Shown piece after piece: positions 9,067 through 18,207 of a stretch of 64,000 bases of DNA; the stretch's first letter is position 1, and each line of letters starts with the position of its first letter. The notes below the pieces were generated by a model. The model did not search any database and had not been told where the DNA came from. It saw only the letters and a program-made list of their open reading frames with translations. The DNA is from Vibrio sinus. Its GTDB lineage: Bacteria > Pseudomonadota > Gammaproteobacteria > Enterobacterales > Vibrionaceae. A program made the position numbers and the translations under genes. Where the stretch lies: assembly GCF_023634645.1 (NCBI RefSeq), contig NZ_JAMKMR010000009.1:62001-126000 (forward strand), in the 5' to 3' direction.

Positions 9067-10296
9067 TTACTCTTCTACAGGTATTTCAATGCCAACCGCG
9101 GTTGCTTCTCCGCCACCGATACACAGTGACGCTATCCCGCGTAGTACTTTTTTCTTGTCACTGTCTCCATCAACGCCAAGCGCTTGAAGCTGACGTAAGC
9201 TATGGATAAGGGTGACCAAAATACGAGCGCCACTCGCGCCAATGGGATGACCCAGCGCGCAAGCACCGCCCTTCACGTTAACCTTGTCTGTGTTTAGCCC
9301 TAACTGACTGACAGCAATTTGGGTTACCACGGCAAAAGCCTCGTTAATTTCCCATAAATCAACGTCTTCTATTGCCCAATCTAGTTTGGAAAGCAAATGC
9401 TCAATGGCATAGACAGGGGCAATGGTAAACTCTGAAGGCGTTCTCGCATGAGTCATATGGCCTTTGATGATCGCAAGCGGCTTTAGACCTTGTGTTTTAG
9501 CGGTTTCAGCGTCCATCAAGAGCAACGAAGCGGCACCATCTGATATGGCGCTTGAGTTCGCAGCGGTCACCGTGCCATCTTTGGCAAACGCAGGTTTTAA
9601 CTTGGGAATCTTGTCTGTGTTGATGGAAGGAGGAAGTTCATCAAAGTCGAGCGTTTCTTCTTGGCCTTTCTTTTTTCCGACCAATGTCATCGGCTCGATT
9701 TCATCATCAAACAGGCGTTGTTTCTGAGCCTCAATGGATCTTTGCGCAGACAACGCTGCCCATTCATCCATTTGCTCTCGGCTAAACTCAAGCTTATCGG
9801 CAATCTGCTGAGCGTACACACCCATTAGCTCACCTTCATAGGCATCTTGCAGCCCATCTAGAAACATATGGTCATAGCTGGATTTGTGCCCTAAACGCAT
9901 ACCGCTACGTGCTTCTTTTAGTAGATACGGTGCGTTGGTCATGCTTTCCATACCGCCCGCTACTGCGGTAGAGATGGACCCTGCTTGAATCAAGTCATGA
10001 GCTAACATCACTGACTTCATCCCCGAACCGCAGACTTTATTGATTGTGGTGCATGGCACTGAGTTAGGGAGCCCTGCCCCTAAAGCCGCTTGCCTTGCTG
10101 GCGCTTGCCCGCAGCCCGCAGGTAACACACAGCCCATGATAACTTCATCAATATGTTCGGGAGAGACGGATGCACTCTCGAGCGATGCTTTGATGGCCGA
10201 TGAGCCTAGCTCAGGTGCGGAGAGAGATTGTAATTTGCCTTGAAAACAACCTAAAGGTGTACGCTTTGCGGATACTACCCAAATGGCCTTGTCCAT
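9067..10296 (-). CDS. Acetyl-CoA C-acyltransferase (thiolase)
   Basis: This 409-residue thiolase has all active-site elements: the nucleophilic Cys89 in [17 protein letters not shown], the NEAFA motif, the His in [16 protein letters not shown], and the general-base Cys in [10 protein letters not shown]. It is the first gene of the minus-strand operon for valine and isoleucine catabolism, so the expected reaction is cleavage of 2-methylacetoacetyl-CoA to propionyl-CoA and acetyl-CoA. Plain acetoacetyl-CoA thiolysis (AtoB-like) is an equally good biochemical label. The promoter region upstream carries two LiuR-like boxes shared with the divergent liu genes. Confidence 0.92.
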   Translation of the reverse strand: MDKAIWVVSAKRTPLGCFQGKLQSLSAPELGSSAIKASLESASVSPEHIDEVIMGCVLPAGCGQAPARQAALGAGLPNSVPCTTINKVCGSGMKSVMLAHDLIQAGSISTAVAGGMESMTNAPYLLKEARSGMRLGHKSSYDHMFLDGLQDAYEGELMGVYAQQIADKLEFSREQMDEWAALSAQRSIEAQKQRLFDDEIEPMTLVGKKKGQEETLDFDELPPSINTDKIPKLKPAFAKDGTVTAANSSAISDGAASLLLMDAETAKTQGLKPLAIIKGHMTHARTPSEFTIAPVYAIEHLLSKLDWAIEDVDLWEINEAFAVVTQIAVSQLGLNTDKVNVKGGACALGHPIGASGARILVTLIHSLRQLQALGVDGDSDKKKVLRGIASLCIGGGEATAVGIEIPVEE

Positions 10297-10343
10297 TTTT
10301 CTGCCCTCAGTTAAAAAAGTGCTTCAATATGTCACTTTGTTTC

Positions 10344-10388
10344 TTGACGTTTACGTAAGCATAGCACTAACATTAACGTAAACGTAAA
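10344..10388. promoter_or_regulatory. Divergent promoter region with two inverted LiuR-like boxes
   Basis: Two near-identical boxes lie between the divergent catabolic operons. TTAACGTAAACGTAAA is at 10373-10388. The sequence at 10344-10359 reads CTTACGTAAACGTCAA on the minus strand. Both match the ACGTNNACGT core I recall for MerR-family LiuR operators in gammaproteobacteria. Their centres are about 29 bp apart, so one box can serve each direction. The regulator gene starts about 100 bp to the right. Core promoter elements were not assigned with confidence. Confidence 0.7.
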
Positions 10389-10491
10389 GAAACAAATTAA
10401 TTACATTAATTTCTTTTTATTTGTGAATGTAATCATCTTTTTACAGTGACTCATTTTTCAGGGATGACACAGAACCTTTGGAGAACATCAT

Positions 10492-10896
10492 TTGGAAACA
10501 TTTAAAATCAGCGAGCTCGCGAATGAGTTTGACGTCACAACAAGAAGCATTCGCTTTTATGAGGAACAAGGGTTACTTCACCCAACCCGGAATGGCACCG
10601 TCCGCGTCTATCAACGCCGAGATAAAGTGCGTTTAAAGCTCATATTGAGAGGTAAACGCCTTGGCTTCTCGCTCGATGAAATTCGTGAACTATTTGAACT
10701 TTACGATACAAATCAGTGTGATACTCAGCTAATGAAAATGCTGGATATCATCGACGAAAAGCAGGCGACTTTGCGCCGCCAACTCAAGGATATTGATGTG
10801 GTGATGCATGAGCTGGATAACGCTAAGGAGCGATGCCTACAGGCGCTCAATCGCTCTAGCTCCGAAAAGGTCGCAAACAAAACCAACGCATCATAA
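10492..10896 (+). CDS. liuR: MerR-family transcriptional regulator LiuR
   Basis: This 134-residue MerR-family activator/repressor has an N-terminal winged helix (FKISELANEFDVTTRSIRFY, then EEQGLLHPTRNG) at about 3-35. A recognition and linker region (GKRLGFSLDEIRELFELYD) and a C-terminal dimerisation coiled coil follow. The length and KISELA...TTRSIRFYEEQGLL sequence fit LiuR, which controls leucine/isovalerate and related branched-chain catabolic genes. The start is TTG at 10492, supported by GGAG eight bases upstream; no ATG is available nearby. It lies first in the leucine operon and faces the valine operon across shared LiuR-like boxes. Confidence 0.88.
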   Translation: METFKISELANEFDVTTRSIRFYEEQGLLHPTRNGTVRVYQRRDKVRLKLILRGKRLGFSLDEIRELFELYDTNQCDTQLMKMLDIIDEKQATLRRQLKDIDVVMHELDNAKERCLQALNRSSSEKVANKTNAS

Positions 10897-10923
10897 ATAC
10901 ACACTCTTCTCTTGGGAGACGTT

Positions 10924-12093
10924 ATGAAAGATTGCTACACCCCTTTGAATTTTGGACTCGATGAAACCGTTAAAATGCTGCGCGAGCATGTCAACGGTTT
11001 TGCTAGTGAACATATTGCGCCTATTGCTGCTGACATCGACAGCAATAACCAGTTTCCCAACCAGCTTTGGCCACTATTAGGTGAAATGGGCTTACTTGGT
11101 GTGACAGTAGACGAACAGTACGGCGGTGCAGGTATGGGATACCTAGCACACGTGGTAGCAATGGAAGAAATCAGCCGAGCCTCGGCTTCCGTCGCGCTTA
11201 GCTACGGAGCCCACTCCAACCTTTGTGTCAACCAGATCTTTCGTAACGGCAACGCCGAACAAAGAGAAAAATATCTTCCACGGCTGATTGAAGGTAGCCA
11301 CATTGGCGCATTAGCGATGAGCGAGCCGAACGCAGGCTCCGATGTTGTTAGCATGCAGCTTAAAGCCGAGCTCGATGGCGACCATTTTATCCTAAATGGC
11401 AATAAGATGTGGATCACGAATGGCCCTGATGCTGACGTACTTGTCGTGTATGCGAAAACGGACCCAAGCAAACATGCTCATGGCATCACAGCCTTTATTA
11501 TTGAACGCGAATTTGCAGGTTTTAGCCACGCACAGAAACTGGACAAGCTCGGTATGCGCGGCTCCAACACCTGTGAACTCGTGTTTGAAAACTGCCGAGT
11601 GCCTAAAGCCAACGTGTTAGGTGAAATCAACCAGGGTGTAAAAGTGTTGATGAGTGGGCTTGATTACGAGCGCGTTGTGCTCGCTGCTGGACCACTTGGC
11701 ATTATGCAAGCTTGTCTCGACCTTGTCGTACCCTATATTCATGACCGCAAGCAATTTGGCCAATCCATTGGGGAGTTCCAACTTGTTCAGGCCAAACTGG
11801 CAGACATGTATACCCAGAGCAATGCAGCGCGTGCTTATGTTTATACCGTTGCAGCGGCATGTGATCGCGGCGAAACCACTCGCAAAGACGCCGCAGGTGC
11901 CATTCTATACAGCGCTGAGCTAGCCACCAAAGTCGCGTTAGACACTATTCAACTTCTTGGTGGTAACGGCTATATCAACGAATTCCCAGCAGGACGTTTA
12001 TTGCGCGACGCCAAATTGTATGAAATTGGAGCAGGCACGTCAGAAATCAGGCGCATGCTTATTGGACGCGAGCTGTTTAATGAATCGCGATAA
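10924..12093 (+). CDS. liuA: Isovaleryl-CoA dehydrogenase
   Basis: This 389-residue acyl-CoA dehydrogenase has [35 protein letters not shown] and the C-terminal [24 protein letters not shown] region (reading [20 protein letters not shown] here). [13 protein letters not shown] holds a Glu at the position used as catalytic base by isovaleryl-CoA dehydrogenases, whereas the usual C-terminal Glu position is replaced ([12 protein letters not shown]). This is strong support for isovaleryl-CoA as substrate, giving 3-methylcrotonyl-CoA. GGGAG before the ATG at 10924 supports that start; an in-frame upstream ATG at 10912 overlaps the ribosome site. It is the first enzyme gene of the leucine operon. 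Confidence 0.94.
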   Translation: MKDCYTPLNFGLDETVKMLREHVNGFASEHIAPIAADIDSNNQFPNQLWPLLGEMGLLGVTVDEQYGGAGMGYLAHVVAMEEISRASASVALSYGAHSNLCVNQIFRNGNAEQREKYLPRLIEGSHIGALAMSEPNAGSDVVSMQLKAELDGDHFILNGNKMWITNGPDADVLVVYAKTDPSKHAHGITAFIIEREFAGFSHAQKLDKLGMRGSNTCELVFENCRVPKANVLGEINQGVKVLMSGLDYERVVLAAGPLGIMQACLDLVVPYIHDRKQFGQSIGEFQLVQAKLADMYTQSNAARAYVYTVAAACDRGETTRKDAAGAILYSAELATKVALDTIQLLGGNGYINEFPAGRLLRDAKLYEIGAGTSEIRRMLIGRELFNESR

Positions 12094-12115
12094 CACGTTA
12101 GTTTTAGGATAAATC

Positions 12116-13720
12116 ATGACAGTTCTTCAATCGAAAGTGAAAAAAGACACACCACTGTATCTGCGAAACCGAGAGATCATGCAATCTCTCGTTCGTACAC
12201 TTCAGTCTGATGTAGAAATGATCAAACAAGGTGGTGGTCACGCAGCCATTGAGCGCCAACGCAAAAAAGGCAAACTACCTGTTCGCGAGCGGATCGCCAG
12301 AGTGTTAGACCGAGATTCAGAATTTCTAGAAGTGGGCCAGTTTGCTGCTTGGAACGTCTACGAAGAATCCATACCTTGTGCTGGTGTGGTCGCTGGGATA
12401 GGAAAAATCGAAGGCATCGAGTGTATGGTGCTGGCCAATGACCCTTCGGTAAAAGGCGGAACCTACTACCCTCTCACGGTAAAAAAACACCTTCGGGCAC
12501 AAGAAATCGCTGAGCGTTGCCATCTGCCGTGCGTATACTTGGTGGACTCTGGTGGTGCTAACCTCCCTCATCAAGCCGAGGTATTTCCAGATAAAGACCA
12601 CTTTGGTCGAATCTTTTTCAATCAAGCAAGAATGTCGGCCAAAGGCATTCCGCAAATCGCTGTGGTACTGGGCCCATGTACTGCTGGTGGCGCTTACATT
12701 CCCGCCATGGCGGATGTGTCCATTATCGTTAAGCAGCAGGGGACCATTTTCCTAGCTGGCCCCCCTTTAGTAAAAGCGGCGACAGGCGAAGTGGTCACAG
12801 AGGAAGAGCTAGGCGGCGCTGATGTCCACTGCAAAAAGTCCGGCGTTGCCGATTACTATGCCAACAACGAATCGCACGCTTTTACGTTAGCAAGACAAGC
12901 CATTTCAAATATCAATCAGCAAGAGCATGCGCCGCTGAACACGTCGGCACCTGAGCCAAGATATAACTCAGAAGAAATCTATGGCATCGTCAATGCCGAT
13001 CTTAGATTATCGTTTGACGTCCGTGAGATCATTGCTCGCATTGTAGACGATTCCGACTTTGATGAGTTCAAAGCCATGTATGGCCCGACGCTAGTTTGCG
13101 GTTTTGCGCGAATATATGGTCAACAAATTGGTATTGTCGCCAATAACGGCATCCTATTTTCCGAATCGTCACAAAAAGGCGCACATTTTATAGAGCTATG
13201 TGCCAAAAGAAAGATCCCTCTGCTCTTTTTGCAAAACATCACCGGCTTTATGGTGGGTAAAAAATACGAAGAAGAAGGCATCGCTAAACACGGGGCCAAG
13301 CTCGTCATGGCGGTCGCCTGTGCCGATGTGCCCAAGTTTACTGTTATCATCGGTGGCTCATATGGTGCTGGAAACTATGGAATGTGTGGCCGTGCCTACG
13401 ATCCCACCATGATGTGGATGTGGCCAAATGCACGAATTTCCGTCATGGGTGGTGAACAAGCCGCTGGCGTTCTCAGTCAAGTCAAAAGAGATATTAAAGC
13501 TCGTAAAGGCGACACTTGGCCGGAAGATGAGCAAGCGAAATTCAAGCAATCTATTGTGGAAAGTTACGATGCTCAAGGGCACCCCTACTACGCCAGCGCA
13601 CGCTTATGGGATGACGGGATCATCGACCCTAGATCGACACGTACGGTATTGGGACAGGCACTCAAAGCGTCACTACGTGCTCCAATACCTGATAGCCAAT
13701 TTGGCATATTCCGAATGTAG
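12116..13720 (+). CDS. liuB: Methylcrotonyl-CoA carboxylase carboxyltransferase (beta) subunit
   Basis: This 534-residue carboxyltransferase has the two crotonase-like halves of biotin-dependent acyl-CoA carboxylases. The N-half contains [19 protein letters not shown] and [20 protein letters not shown]. The C-half contains [19 protein letters not shown] and [20 protein letters not shown]. The [12 protein letters not shown] and [11 protein letters not shown] segments are typical of methylcrotonyl-CoA rather than propionyl-CoA carboxylase. The protein transfers carboxyl from biotin to 3-methylcrotonyl-CoA. It needs a biotin-carboxylase/carrier partner (LiuD), but no such gene is present in this operon. 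Confidence 0.95.
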   Translation: MTVLQSKVKKDTPLYLRNREIMQSLVRTLQSDVEMIKQGGGHAAIERQRKKGKLPVRERIARVLDRDSEFLEVGQFAAWNVYEESIPCAGVVAGIGKIEGIECMVLANDPSVKGGTYYPLTVKKHLRAQEIAERCHLPCVYLVDSGGANLPHQAEVFPDKDHFGRIFFNQARMSAKGIPQIAVVLGPCTAGGAYIPAMADVSIIVKQQGTIFLAGPPLVKAATGEVVTEEELGGADVHCKKSGVADYYANNESHAFTLARQAISNINQQEHAPLNTSAPEPRYNSEEIYGIVNADLRLSFDVREIIARIVDDSDFDEFKAMYGPTLVCGFARIYGQQIGIVANNGILFSESSQKGAHFIELCAKRKIPLLFLQNITGFMVGKKYEEEGIAKHGAKLVMAVACADVPKFTVIIGGSYGAGNYGMCGRAYDPTMMWMWPNARISVMGGEQAAGVLSQVKRDIKARKGDTWPEDEQAKFKQSIVESYDAQGHPYYASARLWDDGIIDPRSTRTVLGQALKASLRAPIPDSQFGIFRM

Positions 13721-13729
13721 GTTGGCGAT

Positions 13730-14554
13730 ATGAACGATAAGCAAAATCCTGATTCTGCCCATGTAATATGTGATGTCGATAAATTTGGTGTGGCAACCCT
13801 TACACTGAACCGAGCAGACAAGAGTAACGCGTTTGGTGATGAAATGATTGAGCTTTTGCTCAATCATCTTAGCTCACTGAGAAATAACCCACAGGTGCGC
13901 TGTCTCACACTACGCGCAAAAGGCAAACACTTTTCCGCTGGCGCGGACTTGTCGTGGATGAAATCGATGGCAACGAAAAGCCACGCCGAAAACGTGCAAG
14001 ACGCTCAGCAGCTTGCAAAGCTCATGCACGAACTCGACACCTTTCCTCATCCCACAATTGCTCTCGTGCATGGATGTGCATTTGGAGGAGCGCTTGGCCT
14101 AATTTGTTGCTCAGATATCGCTCTCACCACTGGCGAAGCTATATTCTGTTTTAGTGAAGTCAAGCTTGGCCTCATCCCGGCCACGATTGGTCCGTACGCT
14201 TGCCGTGCGATGGGCACGCGGCAAGCACGTCGGTTTATGTTAACGAGTGAACGATTTAATAGTGCTGAAGCGTTAAAACTCGGCGTCGTTCACGAAGTGG
14301 TTGAGTCGGAACATGAACTGGAAGACAAGCATGCTCAGTTGCTAAAGCTGATTCTGAACAATAGCCCCGGGGCGGTAAAACAAACCAAATCTTTGTGTTT
14401 ACGTTGTGATAACGAGCCGCTGAATGAGCCTTTAATTCAGTACACCAGTCAACTTATCGCGGATGCCAGGGTGTCAGAACAAGGCCAAGAAGGGTTACAA
14501 GCTTTTTTTGAAAAGCGTTCACCCAATTGGGTAACTTTAGAAAAAGAGAGTTGA
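13730..14554 (+). CDS. liuC: Methylglutaconyl-CoA hydratase
   Basis: This 274-residue crotonase-superfamily hydratase has KHFSAGADLSWMKSMA, GCAFGGALGLICCSDIAL and FSEVKLGLIPATIGPYACRA. The PATIGPY signature and operon position (after the carboxyltransferase, before HMG-CoA lyase) identify methylglutaconyl-CoA hydratase, which makes 3-hydroxy-3-methylglutaryl-CoA in leucine breakdown. It starts 10 bp after liuB and ends three bases before the liuE start codon, so the genes are read as one transcript. Confidence 0.92.
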   Translation: MNDKQNPDSAHVICDVDKFGVATLTLNRADKSNAFGDEMIELLLNHLSSLRNNPQVRCLTLRAKGKHFSAGADLSWMKSMATKSHAENVQDAQQLAKLMHELDTFPHPTIALVHGCAFGGALGLICCSDIALTTGEAIFCFSEVKLGLIPATIGPYACRAMGTRQARRFMLTSERFNSAEALKLGVVHEVVESEHELEDKHAQLLKLILNNSPGAVKQTKSLCLRCDNEPLNEPLIQYTSQLIADARVSEQGQEGLQAFFEKRSPNWVTLEKES

Positions 14555-14557
14555 GCA

Positions 14558-15463
14558 ATGAAGATTGCAGCTAATTATCCGGATAAAGTGACCATAGTGG
14601 AGATGGGTGCACGAGATGGACTGCAGAATGAGCGAGTTGTGGCTACCAATGCCAAAATTACGCTCATTGAGCAACTGTCGGAAACTGGGCTGTCACACAT
14701 CGAAGCTGGCTCTTTTGTCTCCCCCAAATGGGTTCCACAGATGGCCGATTCTAAGGCCATCTTAGAGCGAATGATTCGCAACCCCAATGTGATTTATTCA
14801 GCGTTAACACCCAACCTAAAAGGCTTTGACAATGCGATGGAAGCTGGCGTCGATCAAGTCGCGATATTTTCGTCCGCCTCCGAAGGTTTCTGTAAGAAGA
14901 ATATCAATTGTTCTATAGCAGAAAGTATCGAGCGCTTTGTGCCTATCCTTGAACAAGCTAAGCAAAAAAATATTCGCGTGCGTGGTTATTTATCCTGCGT
15001 AGTCGATTGCCCATATGACGGACCTACCAGCCCCCAACAAGTCGCTGCTATCGCTAAAGAGCTATTTGAACTGGGTTGCTATGAAATATCTCTAGGTGAC
15101 ACTATAGGGACAGGCACCCCAACGCGCATTGCAAATATGATTGAATTGGTCGCACAGCATGTACCCATTGCCAACCTAGCGGTGCATTTTCACGACACAT
15201 GGGGACAGGCACTTGCCAATATCCATCAAGCTTTGAGTATGGGGATCTCTGTGGTCGATAGCAGCGTTGCAGGCTTAGGTGGATGCCCGTATGCCAATGG
15301 TGCCTCTGGTAATGTCGCGACCGAAGACGTATTGTATCTATGCCAAGGTTTAGGGATCGAAACTGGTGTCGATCTAGAAAAAGTGGCTCAAGCAGGCTGG
15401 GCAATTTGCAGAAATTTGAACAAACGCCCTAGCTCCAAGGTGTCATTAGCACTTATGTCTTAA
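14558..15463 (+). CDS. liuE: Hydroxymethylglutaryl-CoA lyase
   Basis: This 301-residue TIM-barrel lyase cleaves HMG-CoA to acetoacetate and acetyl-CoA. Diagnostic features are the N-terminal [12 protein letters not shown] (metal ligand Asp), [18 protein letters not shown], the metal-binding [12 protein letters not shown], and the active-site Cys in [17 protein letters not shown], followed by VATEDVLY. It normally follows liuD in liu operons, but here the start codon comes three bases after the liuC stop, with the ribosome site inside the liuC end. The acetoacetate-activating transferase genes sometimes found next are absent. Confidence 0.96.
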   Translation: MKIAANYPDKVTIVEMGARDGLQNERVVATNAKITLIEQLSETGLSHIEAGSFVSPKWVPQMADSKAILERMIRNPNVIYSALTPNLKGFDNAMEAGVDQVAIFSSASEGFCKKNINCSIAESIERFVPILEQAKQKNIRVRGYLSCVVDCPYDGPTSPQQVAAIAKELFELGCYEISLGDTIGTGTPTRIANMIELVAQHVPIANLAVHFHDTWGQALANIHQALSMGISVVDSSVAGLGGCPYANGASGNVATEDVLYLCQGLGIETGVDLEKVAQAGWAICRNLNKRPSSKVSLALMS

Positions 15464-15482
15464 ATTGATAAGGTTGGATAAC

Positions 15483-15890
15483 ATGTTTAAAACCACAATT
15501 TTCCCACGATTTTCTGATACAGATGCATTAGGTCACATTAACAACACTGCGTTTGCGATTTGGTTTGAAGAAGCAAGACTGCCTATTTTCAAAATCTTTC
15601 ACCCTACGTTGGAAGTAAAAAGTTGGCCTCTTATTATTGCCCGTATCGAGATTGACCTCTTAGCCCAAACTTATTGGGGTAAAGACGTTGAAATACGCAC
15701 TTATGTTGAAAAAGTAGGCAATTCATCGTGCCACCTTCGCCACGAAGCATGGCAAGAAGGCAATCGAGTCGCGAAAGGATTAGCCATATTGATTCACTTC
15801 GATTATAAAACCAACCACTCGAAGCCTATAGACGATGGTATCCGCCAAGTGTTGCTTAGCCATCAAAAAACGTCCGTGGCTGAAGTATAG
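15483..15890 (+). CDS. Acyl-CoA thioesterase, 4HBT hot-dog family
   Basis: This 135-residue single hot-dog domain protein begins MFKTTIFPRFSDTDALGHINNTAF. The RFSDTDALGHINN segment is the 4-hydroxybenzoyl-CoA thioesterase/YbgC-type active-site motif, with the catalytic Asp in DALGH. I prefer the ATG at 15483, because AAGG lies about nine bases upstream and the motif then has its usual short N-terminal lead; an in-frame start at 15465 would add six residues. It is the last gene of the leucine operon and may release CoA from accumulating pathway intermediates. The substrate cannot be read from sequence. Confidence 0.85.
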   Translation: MFKTTIFPRFSDTDALGHINNTAFAIWFEEARLPIFKIFHPTLEVKSWPLIIARIEIDLLAQTYWGKDVEIRTYVEKVGNSSCHLRHEAWQEGNRVAKGLAILIHFDYKTNHSKPIDDGIRQVLLSHQKTSVAEV

Positions 15891-15908
15891 CTCGACGTAC
15901 AAAAACGA

Positions 15909-15939
15909 TTGACTCTCCCGTAGGGGTAAGGTTCATGAT
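15909..15939 (+). promoter_or_regulatory. MerR/CueR-type promoter with 19-bp spacer
   Basis: A TTGACT -35 at 15909-15914 and CATGAT -10 at 15934-15939 are separated by 19 bp, the long spacer typical of MerR-family activated promoters. The spacer contains an imperfect dyad (ACTCTCCCGT / AGGGGTAAGGT) close to the ACCTTCC...GGAAGGT pattern of CueR operators. It lies 39 bp before the gene for a CxxC heavy-metal-binding protein, so copper or a similar metal is the likely inducer. The CueR gene itself is not in this window. Confidence 0.7.
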
Positions 15940-15977
15940 AAAGCCCAAGAGCTCAAGCAAATACGAGGACTAAAACC

Positions 15978-16202
15978 ATGAATGTACGTAATGAGTCAAA
16001 GCAAGTATTCGACCTAGGTAAAGTGTCTTGCGGTGGATGCGTGAAAAGCATCGAGGAAGCACTCAACAATCTGCCCGAAGTGGATTTTGTTGAAGTAGAT
16101 TTTGACAAGAAACAAGCGTCGGTTGCAGGTAATGTGGAGGCGGCCGTTGTGATTAATGCCGTTGAACAAGCAGGTTATGAAGCCCATCTGGCATCAAATT
16201 AA
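15978..16202 (+). CDS. CopZ-like heavy-metal-associated (HMA) domain protein
   Basis: This 74-residue protein is a single HMA domain with beta-alpha-beta-beta-alpha-beta order and metal-binding Cys18 and Cys21 in VSCGGCVKSIEEAL. It lacks the Met of the classical GMTC motif (GKVSCGG instead) but keeps the Cys pair. Such proteins carry Cu(I) in the cytosol, usually to a P-type ATPase or a regulator. No ATPase gene is nearby. The strong CueR-like promoter upstream and the terminator downstream make it a single-gene copper-responsive unit. Copper specificity is inferred from those two facts. Confidence 0.88.
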   Translation: MNVRNESKQVFDLGKVSCGGCVKSIEEALNNLPEVDFVEVDFDKKQASVAGNVEAAVVINAVEQAGYEAHLASN

Positions 16203-16234
16203 ACTCAATTAATCGCCTGAAAACCTACAGTAAG

Positions 16235-16271
16235 CAAAGCCACCAAACATTCACCTGGTGGCTTTGTATTT
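16235..16271. terminator. Bidirectional terminator between the HMA gene and the binding-protein gene
   Basis: An 11-bp perfect stem CAAAGCCACCA / TGGTGGCTTTG (16235-16245 with 16256-16266) is followed by TATTTTT on the plus strand. It lies between two convergent genes, about 30 bp from each stop. Confidence 0.8.
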
Positions 16272-16291
16272 TTCACCGAAACAGATTGCAC

Positions 16292-17026
16292 CTACTTGTT
16301 AAGGTGCTCATTCATCACCTTATTCACATCAATTTTGCTCAAGCCTTCGTCGACAATGGCTTTCCAACGTTTACCTTCAGCATCGTTAGTGAACGCAATG
16401 TATAAACCTTTTTCTGCAAGAAGCTTGGGGTTCATGACTAACGTTTTGTCATATTGTTTAAGGCTAGGGGTATGTGAGACAAGATATTTAAGAACGTTGC
16501 TATCTATCACCGCTAATTGAACACGTTTTGTCGCCACTTTTTTCAGGTTCAATTCATCCGATTTGGCTGCATCGGCTTGGATCTTCCCCGATGCTACCAT
16601 GGCATCAAATTCGGTCGTATTCACATACCCTCGAACGACACCAATTTTGTATGACTTAAGATCGTTTAGGTTTGACCAAGTCACTGGAGCTGATACGTTT
16701 TCAACAAACCCTAAAGGACCAGTTCCTATTTTGTCGGAAAACACAATGTCGGTAGAATCGAATTTGTATTCCGGAAAGTACCCTGCAATTTTCTTGTCCG
16801 TTTTGGCAAGATGAACCGTTCGAGACCATGGATAGAATTCAACTTTCAACGAATGCCCCATTGCTTCAACCGCGGCTTTTACAACCGCCACAGATGCGCC
16901 CTGCTCAGGCAGTGATTTTCCTGAATACGGGGGCCAATCTAACGAAGTCAACGTTAGTGTCTCTGCTTTAATTGTCGCTGAAACGAGCAAGAATAAAATA
17001 CCAGCAACGAATGTAAATTTTTGCAT
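16292..17026 (-). CDS. Periplasmic solute-binding protein, family 3 type (orphan)
   Basis: This 244-residue protein has a clear signal peptide (MQKFTFVAGILFLLVSATIKA, cleavage near residue 21). It then follows the bacterial extracellular solute-binding protein family 3 pattern: LDWPPYSGKSLPEQGASVAVV, EFYPWSRTVHLA, and LKSYKIGVVRGYVNT at the domain hinge. The ligand pocket of classical polar amino acid binders (Arg/Asp pair) is not obvious. No permease or ATPase genes are next to it, so it may supply a distant transporter or act as a sensor. A 248-bp leader separates it from the divergent LysE gene. Confidence 0.85.
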   Translation of the reverse strand: MQKFTFVAGILFLLVSATIKAETLTLTSLDWPPYSGKSLPEQGASVAVVKAAVEAMGHSLKVEFYPWSRTVHLAKTDKKIAGYFPEYKFDSTDIVFSDKIGTGPLGFVENVSAPVTWSNLNDLKSYKIGVVRGYVNTTEFDAMVASGKIQADAAKSDELNLKKVATKRVQLAVIDSNVLKYLVSHTPSLKQYDKTLVMNPKLLAEKGLYIAFTNDAEGKRWKAIVDEGLSKIDVNKVMNEHLNK

Positions 17027-17274
17027 CCTTAATTCCTAGTTAGTCAGTCCAATGACGGTGTAAGTATAGACAATGAATGGTCTAGCCATTTTCATTATTG
17101 ATTCTTTTATATACCCAAGTGACTAATAATGTGGTGATCGCATTAAAGACTATTTAGAAAACACCAGCTGTTCGATGAAATTAAAGTATAAAACTCAACC
17201 AAAACTCATTGCTTCCATGCAATTAGTCGTGTTAAAACTCGCGATATGGTTTTTCATATTGTGAGGATAGTGAA

Positions 17275-17904
17275 ATGTCATTTGAAAGTGCCTTAACCTT
17301 CTTTGTCGTCATGGTGATTTTTAGTATTACTCCGGGGCCTGGCGTGTTTGCCATGCTGGCACGAGCGCTGGTATCCGGTGCGAGGAACTGCTTTACCTTA
17401 GCGATTGGTATGGTGTGCTCCGACCTCATTTATCTCATCTTGGCATGCTTAGGTTTGGCGACGATGGCAGAACATTTTACTGAGGTGTTTACGGTCATTC
17501 GATATATCGGAGCTGTGTATCTTATCTATCTAGGCTATAAGATGTTCAAAACACTACCCGATATTAAAAATGAAGCACAAAGTGAAGGTATCCAAGTAAA
17601 AGGAAAATCTCACACTGCTAGTTTTTTGCAGGGCTTTCTAATTTCTGCATCTAACCCGAAAGTCATTCTCTTTTATATCGCTTTTTTGCCGACATTCATC
17701 GATCTAACAACATTGCATGCGAAAGATATCGTCCTGGTATCAGTGTTAGCTGCGATGGCATTGATACTCGGCCTGATGTTCGTGGCCTATTGCGCAGGTA
17801 GGGCCGCAAAATTGCTTAAATCTCCATCCGCACATCGCAAACTCAATAAGAGTGCTGGCGGTATTATGGTGTTAGCTGGTGCTTATCTAGCATTAAACAA
17901 ATAA
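17275..17904 (+). CDS. LysE/RhtB-family amino acid exporter
   Basis: This 209-residue membrane protein has the LysE family layout of about six helices. The N-terminal signature is ITPGPGVFAMLARALVSGAR, followed by a helix-loop region (YIGAVYLIYLGYKMFK) and GFLISASNPKVILFYIAFLP. These exporters pump amino acids or homoserine lactones out of the cytosol. GTGAGGATAGTGAAATG upstream provides the ribosome site. It is monocistronic, with a long hairpin after it. The substrate cannot be predicted. Confidence 0.92.
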   Translation: MSFESALTFFVVMVIFSITPGPGVFAMLARALVSGARNCFTLAIGMVCSDLIYLILACLGLATMAEHFTEVFTVIRYIGAVYLIYLGYKMFKTLPDIKNEAQSEGIQVKGKSHTASFLQGFLISASNPKVILFYIAFLPTFIDLTTLHAKDIVLVSVLAAMALILGLMFVAYCAGRAAKLLKSPSAHRKLNKSAGGIMVLAGAYLALNK

Positions 17905-17916
17905 CCCATTGACACT

Positions 17917-17949
17917 AAGTTCAGTTAACCGATTAGGTTAACTGAACTT
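17917..17949 (+). terminator. Hairpin after the LysE-family gene
   Basis: A perfect 14-bp inverted repeat AAGTTCAGTTAACC / GGTTAACTGAACTT (17917-17930 with 17936-17949) with a 5-base loop starts 12 bp past the stop codon. The following tract (TCCCTAT) is poor in T, so termination efficiency is uncertain. Confidence 0.55.
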
Positions 17950-18027
17950 TCCCTATACAACATGAAAAAATAGTGCTACATTTCGGCCTCAAATCACAGG
18001 GGCCAGCCACTGGCCAAAAAAGAAGTC

Positions 18028-18207
18028 ATGGGTATGCATTTATTTAACAATTCATTGTCGAATAAAAGACTTTCCTGTCTAGGAGAGAAGCTCTCCATTG
18101 CCATTAAAATTTCACAAAACAAACGTACTATTCAAACCGCACCGAGTATAGATACCCGAATTGAGTGCTATTACCATAACGTACAACCTCTAAACCCTCC
18201 GAGTTGA
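18028..18207 (+). CDS. Possible 59-residue small protein in the ABC transporter leader
   Basis: Within the 492-bp gap before the ABC permease gene, an ATG at 18028 opens 59 codons ending at TGA 18205-18207. The product begins MGMHLFNNSLSNKRL and ends NVQPLNPPS. It has no signal peptide or membrane helix, and I do not recognise it. The ribosome site (AAGAAG) is weak. It could be a real small protein, a leader peptide or chance; the rest of the gap shows no clear riboswitch or tRNA. A GGCCAG/CTGGCC hairpin lies just before it at 18001-18015. Confidence 0.3.
   Translation: MGMHLFNNSLSNKRLSCLGEKLSIAIKISQNKRTIQTAPSIDTRIECYYHNVQPLNPPS

Noticed and set aside
12326..12655. Open frame on the minus strand inside liuB
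   Set aside because: It is antisense to a clearly conserved carboxyltransferase gene in strong frame; typical shadow frame.
18001..18015. GGCCAG/CTGGCC hairpin next to an A run, considered as a terminator
   Set aside because: The homopolymer is A on the plus strand, and on the minus strand the T run precedes the stem, so it has the wrong order for either direction.
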